Below are positions 21,846 to 32,599 of a stretch of 64,000 nucleotides of DNA, in pieces. The stretch covers positions 16,509,805 to 16,573,804 of the forward strand of contig OW121856.1 of assembly GCA_933228895.1 (NCBI GenBank), written 5' to 3'. Source of the stretch: Platycnemis pennipes (lineage: Eukaryota; Arthropoda; Insecta; Odonata; Platycnemididae). The notes under the pieces are model-generated. The model was not told the DNA's origin and did not search any database. It saw only the letters and a list, made by a program, of their open reading frames with translations. The translations under genes and the position numbers were made by a program. Every line of letters begins with the position of its first letter. Within the stretch, counting starts at the first letter, position 1.

Positions 21846-22290
21846 CATCTACACAATACCCTGCATGATACCCTAAGGTGTGTGGCAGGGGGTGAATTCA
21901 CACCGAACATACATTAGGCATCATACATAAAAAGGATTAGTAATTATATTCCAGTCTAAATTTAGAATTTAAAAAATGATAAACATAGCAAAGCAAGGAT
22001 TGCGAACTCCAACTTACTATGATACACTGGACAATAATCATAAAGTACGAAAAATTGATTGCCGAGACGACAGATTCAAAATGTCCTACTTTCCTCGTAC
22101 AAGTAGGGATATGAATAACTGTAAATTCTTCCAATTGTATAAATACAAGTGTATCAATGGATAGCATAGATAATTGAATGTTAGTATAAGGTCTTTAAGC
22201 TAATGTAGCGTGTGGCATGTTTTTGCTGTTTTTTTTAAATGGTGAAATTAGTTAGTTATTCAGGGGTGGCGACCGACAGCTGAGATTATT
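21846..22290. mobile_element. CR1-like subfamily I with 5' inversion
   Basis: 21846-21996 is the 3' UTR and tail of subfamily I in minus orientation. From about 21996 the sequence switches to plus orientation and encodes RTPTYYDTLDNNHKVRKIDC and DDRFKMSYFPRTSRD, then the same 3' UTR region again to about 22240. An upstream segment inverted next to a normal 3' segment is the signature of twin priming during target-primed reverse transcription. The right end is blurred by the MITE that follows. Confidence 0.65.
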
Positions 22291-22316
22291 TGCGTCAGTT
22301 AGGATAGATGGGTAAT

Positions 22317-22848
22317 GGGGTCGTTTACCATATTTATTTTATTGCCGAATCTGATAGAGTTTGTAAAATAAAAAGACCCGTATTTTTCCGTTTTCTGATC
22401 CGACAATTATTTCCCGAGTTATAAGCGGCGAAAAACTGATGTTTTTAACCCTTTCGGAAAAGTGGGTGTGGTGCAACCTCTGACGTATATCGACTTCGTC
22501 CAATCACAACTGAGCCCGCGAAGCTACTTTACCTTATCGCAATGGGGGGACACAGCTGACTCGGCCAATGGGAGCGATTTCGACAGCATCTGTGCGAGCA
22601 GACCTTCCGAGAACCCCCCTCCACTTCCTTCCCCCTCCCCTGAAAGCAGTCAAGGACGGGAGGAAAATGACGTCAATGTTATCACAGCAGCATTTTCGGT
22701 GGGCGTCACCTTTTGCTTATTTTCATTTTTGATTTATGAGTGAATGGTTGTGGTTAGAAGATTAATTTTTTCACTAAAATTCGTTTTTCGTTTCCATCTA
22801 ACGATTTCGTGTACAAAATTGCGATTTTGGTTCCGAGTAAACGCCCCC
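22317..22848 (+). mobile_element. CGTTTAC-family MITE, complete copy 1
   Basis: Inverted ends GGGGTCGTTTACC and (reverse) GGGGGCGTTTACTCGG flank 532 bases without transposase. AT lies immediately outside each end. Internal landmarks are GATAGAGTTTGTAAAATAAA, CCCTTTCGGAAAAGTGGG, GACGTCAATGTTATCACAGC and TCGGTGGGCGTCACCTTTTG. The open frame 22462-22743 arises from this repeat and is not a gene. Other copies: 27615, 27765, 31475-32150, 38219 and 55775. AT duplication suggests mobilisation by an ISL2EU-type transposase. Confidence 0.8.
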
Positions 22849-22859
22849 ATTGGGTAATG

Positions 22860-23082
22860 GTAGGAGTTTTCAGGGAAGCTTGAAGCTAACCAAACTAACA
22901 GCATGTTTTTGCTTATTTGCTTTGGCTTTTTATCTTTTTTTTTAAATAGTGAAGTTTAGAACAGTATATAAGTACTAATCTTTTTTCATGCATGATATGT
23001 AGTTCATGTTTGGCGAGATTTCACCCCCTGCCACACACCTTTATGGTGACTTGCAGGTTTTTATGTTGATGTAGATGTAGGC
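22860..23082 (+). mobile_element. CR1-like subfamily I 3' end
   Basis: The 3' UTR only: AAGCTAACCAAACTAACAGC, TTTTTTTAAATAGTGAAG, CATGCATGATATGTAG, then TTTCACCCCCTGCCACACACC and a GTTGATGTAGATGTAG tail. It may be a continuation of the 21996-22290 segment split by the MITE, since both read the same way. Confidence 0.8.
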
Positions 23083-23087
23083 ACTGA

Positions 23088-23205
23088 AGTGAGGAACGGT
23101 TTGCCACTGAAAAATTCATCACTGTCGGGAATTGAACCCAGGCCCTCGGGATGGGAGGCCAGTACTCTTACTACGGTCTGACTTACTACAGATGGGACGC
23201 CAGAA
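23088..23205 (-). mobile_element. tRNA-derived SINE (family C), minus strand
   Basis: The minus strand reads AGAGTACTGGCCTCCCATCC, then GGGCCTGGGTTCAATTCCC with B box GGTTCAATTCC. The same head occurs on the plus strand at 32272-32372 (AGAGTACTGGCTTCCCATCC, then GGGTTTGAATCC), so the two form a family. It sits between two CR1-I 3' ends. Confidence 0.65.
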
Positions 23206-23234
23206 CTGCAGCCACTGCACAAAACCAATCCCCC

Positions 23235-23372
23235 ATGGTAAAGTTAGACTAGAATATAGTTACTAATTCCTTTTATGCATTATATGTAATGCATGTTTGA
23301 TGTGAATAAACCCCTGCCATACACCTTTATTGTGGCTTGCAGGGTATTATGTAGATAAAGATGTAGATCATA
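23235..23372 (+). mobile_element. CR1-like subfamily I 3' end
   Basis: Short tail fragment: ATTCCTTTTATGCATTATATG, AAACCCCTGCCATACACC, TGTGGCTTGCAGGGTATTATG, then a degenerate TAGATG tail. More diverged than copies A and B. Confidence 0.75.
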
Positions 23373-23665
23373 TGAAGAAGAAAGAACGTACTCTATGAGT
23401 TCCCACCCTAGGTTAGCGAATTCCGATTTTCCATGAAAAGGGAAAGCATGGGACAAACGATACATATGACTTTCGCACTTTCGGGATGGGGCCCAAAGCG
23501 TTTTACTCACTGCCGCCAGAGGGATACTAATCGCGGTCACGTGATGGAAGTGTCTTGTCGTGGTCAATGGAGGCATCGTGTTCGCAGCTCCTCGTGAATG
23601 GACGACTACGGACGAATGGCCGCGCGATGTTCTTGTCTGTCTTTACAACGACCCCTCTCCCAAAA

Positions 23666-24159
23666 CTGGGGTGTTATTTTGTAATCTCACTTAAGTGAGA
23701 ATACGTCATAAAATGTCACTTTTTCGTAGTTAAACTCCGCCACCCAGGCGTCGTGACCATCTTCGGATCTCAAGCGGTGAACTGCTGGTCTTTTAGACGA
23801 TTTATCCGCTCTGATCCGTATCTTTCGACTCTTGATCCGTTTCATTATCTCCGCCTGCCATTAGTTCCCATCTCATCTTCATAAAGAACGTGAAATGGAG
23901 CCACCATCGTTTCCACTTGAAGCTTGAGTTGGAAAAAAAGCAAGAGCGAGAAAGATACAAACGATTTTAAATTGTATTTTTGGAATTTGCACAAGGTTTA
24001 TTTATTCAAAGTAGACGAGATCGGCAACAGATAGCGCTACCGACAGAAGCTTCGACAGTTCACGAACCGTTCGTGAGTCGATCATTAAGAGAGCGAACGG
24101 ATATCCCTCCTTCCCTCAAAGAGTCATTAAAAAGGTGAGATTACAAAATAACCCCCCAG
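23666..24159. mobile_element. MITE-like element abutting the PIF/Harbinger element
   Basis: Inverted ends: CTGGGGTGTTATTTTG continuing TAATCTCAC on the left, and on the right (reverse) CTGGGGGGTTATTTTG continuing TAATCTCAC, differing at one base over about 25. The interior of roughly 490 bases has no transposase. The last three bases (CAG, 24157-24159) are also the left copy of the target duplication of the next element, so the Harbinger element landed exactly at this element's edge. Its own target duplication could not be identified. Confidence 0.6.
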
Positions 24160-24388
24160 GGGGGGTGTGCTTGAAACGTTCGGGATTAATTCCGGTACGG
24201 AATATTCCCGAACGACCATTCCGTACCGAAATCATCTCACTCGGAATTTGGTGTGCTTGAAATTGTCAAGCCGTTGATCGGTTCTGAGTGTTGCTCTCTG
24301 TTTCCATCTCGAAAAGTAGACGTGGCAACGTTGGGAATTCGGCGAAATTTTTACAAAACAATTGACGGAGTTGAAGCGCTTATTTAAG

Positions 24389-24663
24389 ATGAAGATAACT
24401 AAAGAGCAGAAGGAAATACTTCTTCAATTCGTTGAAGGTATGTGAAATGAGCTAAATAAGGTGGCATGTGTTATATTTATCAATAATTCATATATGTGGT
24501 TAATTTTTTAGAGAACGATAACATTAGGAAAGGTATTTTAAAGAATTACTTCACCGCGAAAGACGCGGCCGTACTTTGGGAGGAGGTAACACTAAAGCTT
24601 CTTGCTTTGGCTCACAGAGGGCGTGAAAGTGAAGTTGATTCTACCAATTTTAATCGTTCCTAA
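24389..24663 (+). CDS. PIF/Harbinger Myb/SANT-like DNA-binding protein, N-terminal remnant
   Basis: Exon 1 (24389-24437) encodes KITKEQKEILLQFVE. A GTATGT donor opens a 74-base intron closed by TTTTTTAG at 24511. Exon 2 continues ENDNIRKGILKNYFTAKDAA and VLWEEVTLKL, with a conserved helix tryptophan of the Myb/SANT fold, then diverges and stops at 24663. Such proteins accompany Harbinger transposase, bind the element's ends and bring the enzyme into the nucleus. The normal gene is longer, with a second tryptophan-rich helix that is absent here; GAGGAG-GTAACA may be an old donor. Confidence 0.7.
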
Positions 24664-24789
24664 TGCCTATGTTTCTTACAATTATCTTAGAATGTGAAAC
24701 TTTCTCCCAGAATTGGAAAACTACTTTTACAGCCAATGCAATGTTATGCAATTACATTCATTATGTGAATTAATAATAAACTTTCAATG

Positions 24790-26844
24790 ACAATAAATAT
24801 CCTATAGTCATGACATGATATAAAATGCGCTGTAAAGGGCAACGCTGCAGAAATAGCTCCGGATATAGGTATGTCACACTGGCAGTGAACCTCCGGTTGT
24901 CTCCGAATTGACTCCATTCCAAAAGCGGGTGACCAGCTTCATCAGAAGAAATGCCATACATGGCCATTAGTATAAAACTGATTTTATTCTAGTGTTCCAC
25001 GAATTATTCTCTGCTTAGGTTTAGAGGTGGATGCATTATAAAAAGGATAAATTCACTCACAATTTTGAATGAGTACATTGGAGGAGAACTTTTTTAAATG
25101 AAATCTTTTCATGTCCACTGAGTTCTTTATTTTTATGCACTTTTATTACATAATTAGATGCTATTATAATAATTACCAGTAATGCAAGACAAAAATGGCA
25201 TATCATCTACCAGCACACCCACATCGATGCAGTGACTTTTATAAAAATTTACTTGAGGAATATCGATAGATAACACTCCATTCCATGACAAAACCAACGT
25301 GCAATATTTAATGCTAAAGAAATATTTTTTGTAATAATTCCCTGAATACTTCACATATTTTGGAATGCTCACTATATTAAACGTCCATTTATATTGATAA
25401 GGTAACTGTGAAAAAAATGTTCACCAGTAATATACTCTTCTAATGTTGCACCAAGTGAGAGATATTTTTCTAGCAATATGCATTGCAAAGACTAGCGACA
25501 GCAATCACCATAGGTCCTCAAATCCATGGTCACCCAACGATTAAATAAATGCTCATTTATGGAGTTGGTGACCTCGCTTATTTCCCTACTGACCCTGGAT
25601 CTTGACATGGCCGTGTTGATATCCTGGGCAATGCAGGATTGATACGATCAGGTGGCATAAAACCGTAGTGCAGCTAGAACCTGAAAATCAATCATGCAAA
25701 ATACTTGCATTAATAACTCATCGCAGAATTACTGTACCCACAAATGTTTAGTATACAACACCATCGTACTAGGTACTTAACTTAATCACAGTGTAATTGA
25801 ACTTATTTACGAATAGCAGTCATCCGAGTTTGAAACTGAAGGAGGATCGAAAACCATATTTGTCTTAAAAGATGCGTATTTAACTTTAAACAAATTATTT
25901 TCTTTCAATCACAGATGATATAACAATATAGCCCCGCCTATATGTAGTAAACAAACTTCAAACTACAATGCAAGCGGATAAACTAAATATAAATAAATCC
26001 AGCAGATTCGTGTCCTTTTAATTCATGATATAACAATGATCAATTGTTTAATTAACATATTCAATGGCTAACTCCCTACAAATTTTCAAGCTCCTAATAT
26101 TAAACCATTGCGTTTTACGAACGATTACTTTATATTATAAACCCCATCACAGCTAAATGTTCAGATTAAAGATTAAACCTTATGACAAGAGCACTTCCAT
26201 CACACATTGAAAACAATCCATTGGGCCCATATTGACATAGATTCGTACGACATTTGTCACCGACGTTGGAGGCAAATTCAAACTGCTTAATTACTCGACC
26301 TTTGTAAATAAAGTACAATTTCTTACGAATCATAAGCTCCGTCATGCACTTAAGAGACGCTTCAATAGAGATAGTTTAAATGATAGTGAGATGAAATTCA
26401 ATACTTGAAACAGCGTTCTTAAAAGATGAAATTAATTCAAATATATTTGACCGTAGGTGAAGGACATTACCAAATAATTATATAAAAAGTTTCTGCACAT
26501 GAATAAATTAGATTTAAATGCGGTAAAAAGCAGAATACATTACTTACTTTTGTCTCCGCACTCAATGATGAAGATCGTCTTCTCTCTGGTATAAAACCGG
26601 CGAGGGATTCAATTAAATCCCTCGCCAAAGGTTTCGTTAGACGAAATAGACACTTGAGTTTCTCGTCGCTCATGCGGAATGCGTCTTCTCGTTCCCGAAG
26701 AAAACGTATATTTCCCGCTTTTCTCTTCTCTTCTTCCTCCAAAGCTCTGAATAATAAGAGATTTACGATATCTTCCGCCATGTTGTTTATCCAGTTTCCA
26801 TACGGAATTCCAATCTCATCCAACTCTGACCACACGGCTTCCAT
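24790..26844 (-). pseudogene. PIF/Harbinger DDE transposase (HARBI1-like), broken
   Basis: Exon 1 (26844-26548, 99 codons) contains FRMSDEKLKCLFRLTKPLAR and IPERRRSSSLSAETK, then a GTAAGT donor. Exon 2 starts at 25680 after TTTTCAG in matching phase: VLAALRFYAT, stop, SYQSCIAQDINTAMSRSRVS and REISEVTNSINEHLFNRWV, the conserved helix-turn-helix stretch before the DDE core. Further down, weak traces (NGVLSIDIPQVNF near 25250; SDEAGHPLLEW near 24920) may be the catalytic region and the GDSGYPL-like motif. At least one in-frame stop, and the core is decayed, so it is inactive. Confidence 0.75.
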
Positions 26845-26999
26845 TCCGGTTGGGAATCAGCGAATCCCGAACGAAATCTCATCTCGAAAGTTTCAAGCAC
26901 ACCAATTTCCCAAAACGAACCGGAATCCTGTGAGTGAGTCCTTGGTTACGTACCGGAATTAATACCGAACGTTTCAAGCACACCCCCCCAGGATTATGG

Positions 27000-27610
27000 A
27001 CGCCTTCGGTTCTTTGCTAAAGCGACTGGATACGCTGAAAACTAAACTCATATTGGAAGATATAAGATCGATGTCAGCTTTATGCTACGGATAAGTATTT
27101 TTATGTCACCAAAGGATTTCCATATTGATTGTATTACAATTACGCAATGAAATATCGTCATCGTCAATACTCATCAATACCACAGTTGAATTGAAATAGT
27201 CTTCCCTACAATTTTTCCTTGAGATTACCTCTTTATACAATATGATTCCTACATTTAACTACATGCTCGATTTAAAAAAATTAAAGATCTCATTAGAAAC
27301 TTACGATTTACATCCTAGATGGCATCATCATCTCTCCAAATTTCTCCAATGAGATTGTCCCGTAAATTTCTAAAAGTTTTCATGGTTCCCTGTTTTCTCT
27401 CTCAGTATTTTTAGAAAGTACCCTTGCGTGGGAAAATTGCATTTCGTCATTGTATTGCAAGTTAAAAAGTTGTCAACAGGTTTTGGCTCTCGCTTCACTT
27501 TATACTACGTTCAGTAAGTGAATTATAGGTATATGTCTTGAGAATTATCTCCTTCAATTAAAATGGACAGCATATCCCAAAGTCCCGAAATACTGGTGGA
27601 ACACGAAATT
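27000..27610. other. Unassigned sequence
   Basis: Sequence flanking the Harbinger insertion. No coding or repeat signal recognised. Confidence 0.4.
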
Positions 27611-27614
27611 CGAT

Positions 27615-27705
27615 TGTTTACCATATATCTTTATTGACGAATCTGATAGAGTTGGTAAAATAAAAAAGACCCTTATTATTACGTTCTTCGTTCCGACAGT
27701 CAGGG
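27615..27705 (+). mobile_element. CGTTTAC-family MITE, left-end fragment
   Basis: GTTTACCATATATCTTTATTG, then AATCTGATAGAGTTGGTAAA and AAAAAGACCCTTATT match the first 90 bases of the MITE at 22317 with substitutions. The remainder is missing. Confidence 0.65.
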
Positions 27706-27764
27706 TTTTCACACATACCGGCAAACCGGTGCCCGGCATTATTGTCGTCGCCGTCAACGGCAAT

Positions 27765-28566
27765 GGGGTCGTTTACCAAATTTTTTTATTGCCGAATATA
27801 ATAGAGTTTGTAAAATAAAAAGACCCGTATTTTTCCGTTTTTTGATCCGTCAAATATTTCTCGAGTTATAGGCGTCGAAAAACTAATGTTTTTAACCCTT
27901 TCGGAAAAGTGGGTGTGGTGCAACCTCTGACGTATGTCCACTTCGTCCAATCACAACTGAGCCCGCGAAGCTACTTCGCCTTATCGCAAAGGGGGGGACA
28001 CAGCTGACTCTGCCAATCGGAGCACTTACGACAGCATCTGTGCGAGCAGAGCTTCCGAGAATCCCCCTCCACTCCCTCTCCTTCCCATACGAGCGGTCAA
28101 GGACGGGAGGAAAGTGACGTCAATGTTATCACAGCAGCATTTTCGGTGGGCGTCACCTTTTGCTTATTTTAATATTTGATTTATGAGTGAATGGTTATGG
28201 TTAGAAGATTAATTTTTTCACTAAATTCCTTTTTTCGTTTCCATCTAACAATTTCGTGTACAAAATTGCGATTTCGGTTCCGAGTAAACGCCCCCATTAC
28301 GACAGCATCTGTGCGAGCAGACTTTCCGAGAACCCCCCTCCACTCCCTCCCCTTCCCATAAGAGCAGTCAAGGACGGGAGGAAAATGACGTCAATGTTAT
28401 CACAGCAGCTTTTTCGGAGGACGTCACCTTTTTCTTATTTTAATTTTTGATTTATGATTGAATGGTTGTGGTTAGAAGATTAATTTTTTCACTGAATTAC
28501 TTGTTTCGTTTTCATCTAACAATTTCGTGCAGAAATTTGCGATTTTGGTTCCGAGTAAACGCCCCC
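27765..28566 (+). mobile_element. CGTTTAC-family MITE, copy 2 with internal tandem duplication
   Basis: A full unit runs 27765-28295 with ends GGGGTCGTTTACC and GTAAACGCCCCC, bounded by AT. At 28297 the sequence restarts at ACGACAGCATCTGTGCGAGC (first seen at 28029) and repeats the second half to 28566, again ending GTAAACGCCCCC and AT. The extra part of about 270 bases has diverged slightly, so the duplication is not very recent. Open frame 28256-28450 belongs to the repeat. Confidence 0.8.
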
Positions 28567-28851
28567 ATTGTTGCCGGAGATGAACTCGACAAATTTGAAG
28601 CCTGAGTCGGCACCTTCTGTCGGTTTCTATGTTTTTAAATGTGCACTTTCACACACATACCAATTTTGCTGGCGCCGCGCCGGTGAGGAGATAGGTTCAA
28701 AATTCTGTCTACTTGTTATTTCAATACCGTACGTTCCACAAGGAAATCAAATGTATGATTGTTCATACGAAATTAATTAAAAAACTTGGATTCCTCCTTT
28801 CTTGTTTTATCATAAGTAGTGTAGAAACTTCCTTCTTAATATCTGACTCTT

Positions 28852-28884
28852 AAAAGTGGATGAACCTCTCGTTCATCCACTTTT
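28852..28884. repeat. Perfect 14-bp hairpin with 5-nt loop
   Basis: AAAAGTGGATGAAC (28852-28865), loop CTCTC, then its exact reverse complement (28871-28884). Confidence 0.95.
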
Positions 28885-28967
28885 CTCAGGAATTCTCGTC
28901 TCCTGTATTTCCACCTAAGGTACAACAGCACAAGCAGGCAACGTCTTTAGACTACGCGTACGTAATA

Positions 28968-31445
28968 CCCTGCGAGCCACTACAAGGATGTGTGGCAGGG
29001 GGTGAAGATCACCAAACATGCACAAATGACATGCTACTAGGATATTGATTGGATACATGCTAGATAATAGGGTCACATGGAACCAGATGGTTAGTATTTA
29101 CATAATAAGAAAGGGATTATTATTTGTTATTGCATGCATCATGCACTACAGACTAATCTAACTATATTTCACCTACCTATCCCTTTGCTACGCTGCCTAT
29201 TGTTATCTCTTAAGGGAAAAATGACATTTTTAATCAATCGGTACGACAATACAGTGTCTACAAAGTTACGAAGTGATAACTAGTTGGAAAAACATTCAAC
29301 AAATTATTTATCTATCTGTATTTCTCCATGAGTACATTAGTAGTATCAAAATTTGCTTCATGGACTACAGGGTACTCCAACAATTTTCTCCTACCTATCC
29401 CTTTGCTATGCTACCTACTGTAATATATTAGCATATATGCTACTGTATTATGGTGTGCGGGAAAAATGGCATTCTAAATCTATCAGTACGACATTCTATC
29501 TCTGTAATGTCGTTTATCTGATCAAACCTAACATAATACACGGGTTCTAAATACATATCTAGCGTCATCTGTGAACAAATCGGTTTCGAATTTATTAAAA
29601 AGGTTTAACCTAAATTTTAACCTGCGTTCTGGCAGTAATTTCCATCCTAGTTCCTGTATTAAACTCGTAACACTTAAGCAATTATCATAACGGTCTCTAA
29701 CAAATCTAGTGAATCTCCTTTGCTCACGCTCTAATTGTTTTATCATACCTTCCTCGCACGGATCCCATATACTAGCGGCATATTCTAAATGAGGCCTGGC
29801 AAGTGTAAAATAGCTTCTTTCTCGTACTCTCTCATCGCATATGCCTAGAGCCCTTTTTATGAATTCTAATCTATGGTTTGCTACACTAGTTATTTCCCTG
29901 ATTAGTTTCCCCCATGACATCTCTTCAGTGATAGTGACGCCTAAGAATTTAATTGATTCTACGTTAGATATATTTCCCTTATTTGATGCAATAATTATTC
30001 CGGAGAAAGCTATTCTTTTTCTAAAAGTTAATTATCGCGCATTTCTTCAAATTTAGTTGTAGCTGCCCACTATCACACCAATCATCAATCGCATATAAAT
30101 CCTTAGCTAAAGACTGACTGTCCACTTCATTTCTCATTTTCTTATATATTACTGCATCATCGGCAAAAAGACGGAGATTGCTATTTTTAACTAGGTACTG
30201 TATGCATGTCATTTACGTAGAGGTGAAATAAAATTGAGCCTATCACACTTTCCTGGGGAACACCCGATGTAACTTTTGCTTCGCCTGAGCTGACACCATC
30301 TAATACCATCTTTTGAAAGCGTTAATATAAGAAGTCTCCTATCCAGCCTACTATACTACTGTCTATCCAGTATGATGCTAACTTCGCGAGTGGTTTACAG
30401 TGGGGAACCTTGCCAAACGCTTTTCTATAGTCAAGAAACGCTGAGTCTACCTGTACGTTACCTTCTCCGTAGCAAAATTATCACAAACAAAAAGATCAAA
30501 TAGACTTTCGCAAGACCGTCCCTTTCTGAACTCATGCTGGTTTGTTATCAATAAATCCTGGCTATCGAGGTGTCCCATCATTGATGTAACTATTACATGC
30601 TCTATGATTTTACATGATAGTGACGTTAATGGTACTGGTCTACAATTACATGGCTGCTTCCTATCACCGCCTTTAAAAATTGGGGTCACGTTTGCTATCT
30701 TCCAGTTTTTGGGAACCACGTGTTCTTCGAGGGATTTGTTAAATAATACTTTAAGATACGGAGCCTTTTCGAGAGCTAATTCTTTATACACACGCTCTGA
30801 AAAAAATAACTCAACAAATTAGCCTTCTCTAAACTGAAAGTTGCTATTTCGCCCCTATCGTTTTTCAAGAAATTAACCGTTGACTTTTTAGTTCCCTGTA
30901 CTTCCCTAACATGACCAAAGTGCTTTCGGTTTTCTCTCTAGTTGTTCTCCGAGCACTTTTCTCTTGAATTCACAAAACCCTTATCTAAGGGCTGCTTTTG
31001 CTGCTGCTTTACAAATTTCATAGTGTTCGATAATACATTTTTAGATCGCTATTAGGTAAATTTGTCTTCAATTTTCTTAGTTTCCGTGGCTAACTCGTTA
31101 GCGTTTTAAACATTTTCCAACCTCCACGTTTTATCACCTTGCTTCCCTAGTCTCACTCTCATATTTATGAGGTATAATATCTGTTTAAAAGTGACCATGT
31201 GATCTGGTGGAACTCTTTCCAGGTATTGTCTCTATCACTATTTTTTTCTGATACTCTCGAATTTTTCAAAATAAGTCTGTAAGCCACGCCTAAATCCGTT
31301 AAAATCTGCTTTACTAAACAGATAAATCTTTCTTTTTAAATTAAATTTTTTTTTCAGTTTTCAGGGAAAATTTAACGTGTACCTACTTCCTTGTGGTCAC
31401 CTATTCCATCGACATTTTCAACTTTAATAACTTTTTCAGGGAAGG
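28968..31445 (-). mobile_element. CR1-like subfamily III, long decayed copy
   Basis: From the 3' end: the CCCTGCGAGCCACTAC tail block, 3' UTR (partly duplicated near 29160 and 29385), then RT in reverse order. 29528-29920 encodes ARPHLEYAASIWDPCEEG and VRDRYDNCLSVTSLIQELGW; 30021-30212 NSNLRLFADDAVIYKK (catalytic FADD); 30447-30791 VLFNKSLEEHVVPKNWKIAN and GHLDSQDLLITNQHEFRKGR. Near 31440 the end of the endonuclease is visible. Many frameshifts. Closest relative in the window is 40318-42700. The TAGATG tail is missing. Confidence 0.85.
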
Positions 31446-31474
31446 TTTTTGGCTAGTATTCCGAGAACGCCTAG

Positions 31475-32152
31475 CTCCGGCTCCGACACCGGTTTTACCG
31501 GCATAATTAAAGTTATAGGCGGCAAAAAACCGAGATTTTTCTCCCTTCCGGAAAAGTGGGCGGTACTTAAGACTCGCACGTCATCCACTTCGCCCAATCG
31601 CAATGGTGGTGCATGTTGGAAAAAGGAATTTAAGCTACCCCAACTAACAGCATGTTTGTGCACGCTTGTAGCTTCCTTACATTTAAATATTTTTTAAACA
31701 CAGCTGATTCTGCCAATGGAAGTGGTCGTTAAGACTTCTCGCTCTATATTTCGAAAGGCAATGCATAATCGACTGCATCGTAATTTGTGAAGAAGTAAAT
31801 GAACTTCGGCACACTTTTACTCACGCCAAAAGGCTTACGAAAATATTACGTTGTTCAGTATTTTTGGGTTTCTTACAGGATACGAAGGAACCGTGCCGTC
31901 AGACCTTTCGTCCCCTCCCCCACTTCCCCTCCCTTTCCCTCAAAACAGTCAAGTAGGGGAAGTGAATGACGCAGTAATCCTTAACGCAGCATGTTCGGTG
32001 GGATTCACCTTTTGCTTTTTTAAATTTTTTTATTTATGCGTGATTGGATCCTGTTAGAACATTGATTTTTTCAATAAAATTCACTTTCCGTTTTCATCTA
32101 ATAACTTAGTGTTTAAATTACGCATTAAAGTTCCGCTTAAATATCCCCATTG
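31475..32152 (+). mobile_element. Diverged CGTTTAC-family MITE with nested CR1 fragment
   Basis: TTCCGGAAAAGTGGGCGG, CACTTCGCCCAATCGCAATGG, ACACAGCTGATTCTGCCAATGG and TTCGGTGGGATTCACCTTTTG follow the landmark order of the copy at 22317, ending TATCCCC and AT near 32152. Two insertions break it. 31616-31698 carries CR1-I 3' UTR in plus orientation (AAGCTACCCCAACTAACAGC, ending TTTTTTAAA), and about 31735-31890 is unassigned. It is clearly an older family member. Confidence 0.6.
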
Positions 32153-32271
32153 TCCCCCTTGAGTATTTTGTCTAACACAAGAGAACACATTTATTAGAAA
32201 ATACTTTCGGTTTTGGGCGCAACTCCATTTGTAAATGCTCGCATATTTTTCACGCATGTAAAGGCATATGA

Positions 32272-32372
32272 ATGGAACAAGTTGGTCAGATGATTAGAGT
32301 ACTGGCTTCCCATCCCAATTACCTGGGTTTGAATCCAGGGAGAGATTTTTATGAGTGCTTTTCTCCCCACGT
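32272..32372 (+). mobile_element. tRNA-derived SINE (family C)
   Basis: GTTGGTCAGATGATTAGAGTACTGG (A-box region, split here at 20 bases for display: GTTGGTCAGATGATTAGAG) precedes CCTGGGTTTGAATCCAGG with B box GGTTTGAATCC. The head matches the minus-strand copy at 23088-23205. Body beyond 32372 not resolved. Confidence 0.6.
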
Positions 32373-32599
32373 TAGTACTATGTGATGAGCACCTCAAGTT
32401 CAGTGCTCCTTCTATCTGATGCTGTCCCTAGGCTTCTGTCGTTAAATAGAAGGAATGTAAGTCGACACCAAGAAGGTGAGAATGAACTTGTAGGCATGCT
32501 AGCCCATGACGCCAGAATGGGGGTGTTTAGGCAGGAATTGGCACCACAATCTTGGCACAAATCGCTGTATTATATACAGTCTTATTATACCCTGTATTT

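Larger units (their letters stand above)
24160..26988. mobile_element. PIF/Harbinger DNA transposon with two-gene remnant
   Basis: Inverted ends GGGGGGTGTGCTTGAAACG, continuing TTCGG-ATTAATTCCGGTACG with single mismatches, at 24160 and ending 26988. CAG flanks both sides (24157-24159, 26989-26991), a 3-bp duplication of the CWG type used by some PIF/Harbinger groups. A Myb/SANT-like gene starts near the left end on plus and a DDE transposase starts near the right end on minus, so the genes converge, which is usual for the superfamily. The G runs leave the exact end uncertain by a base or two. Confidence 0.85.

Noticed and set aside
22462..22743. 93-codon open frame as a gene
   Set aside because: It lies inside a MITE repeated at 27765 and 55775 and is not kept open there.
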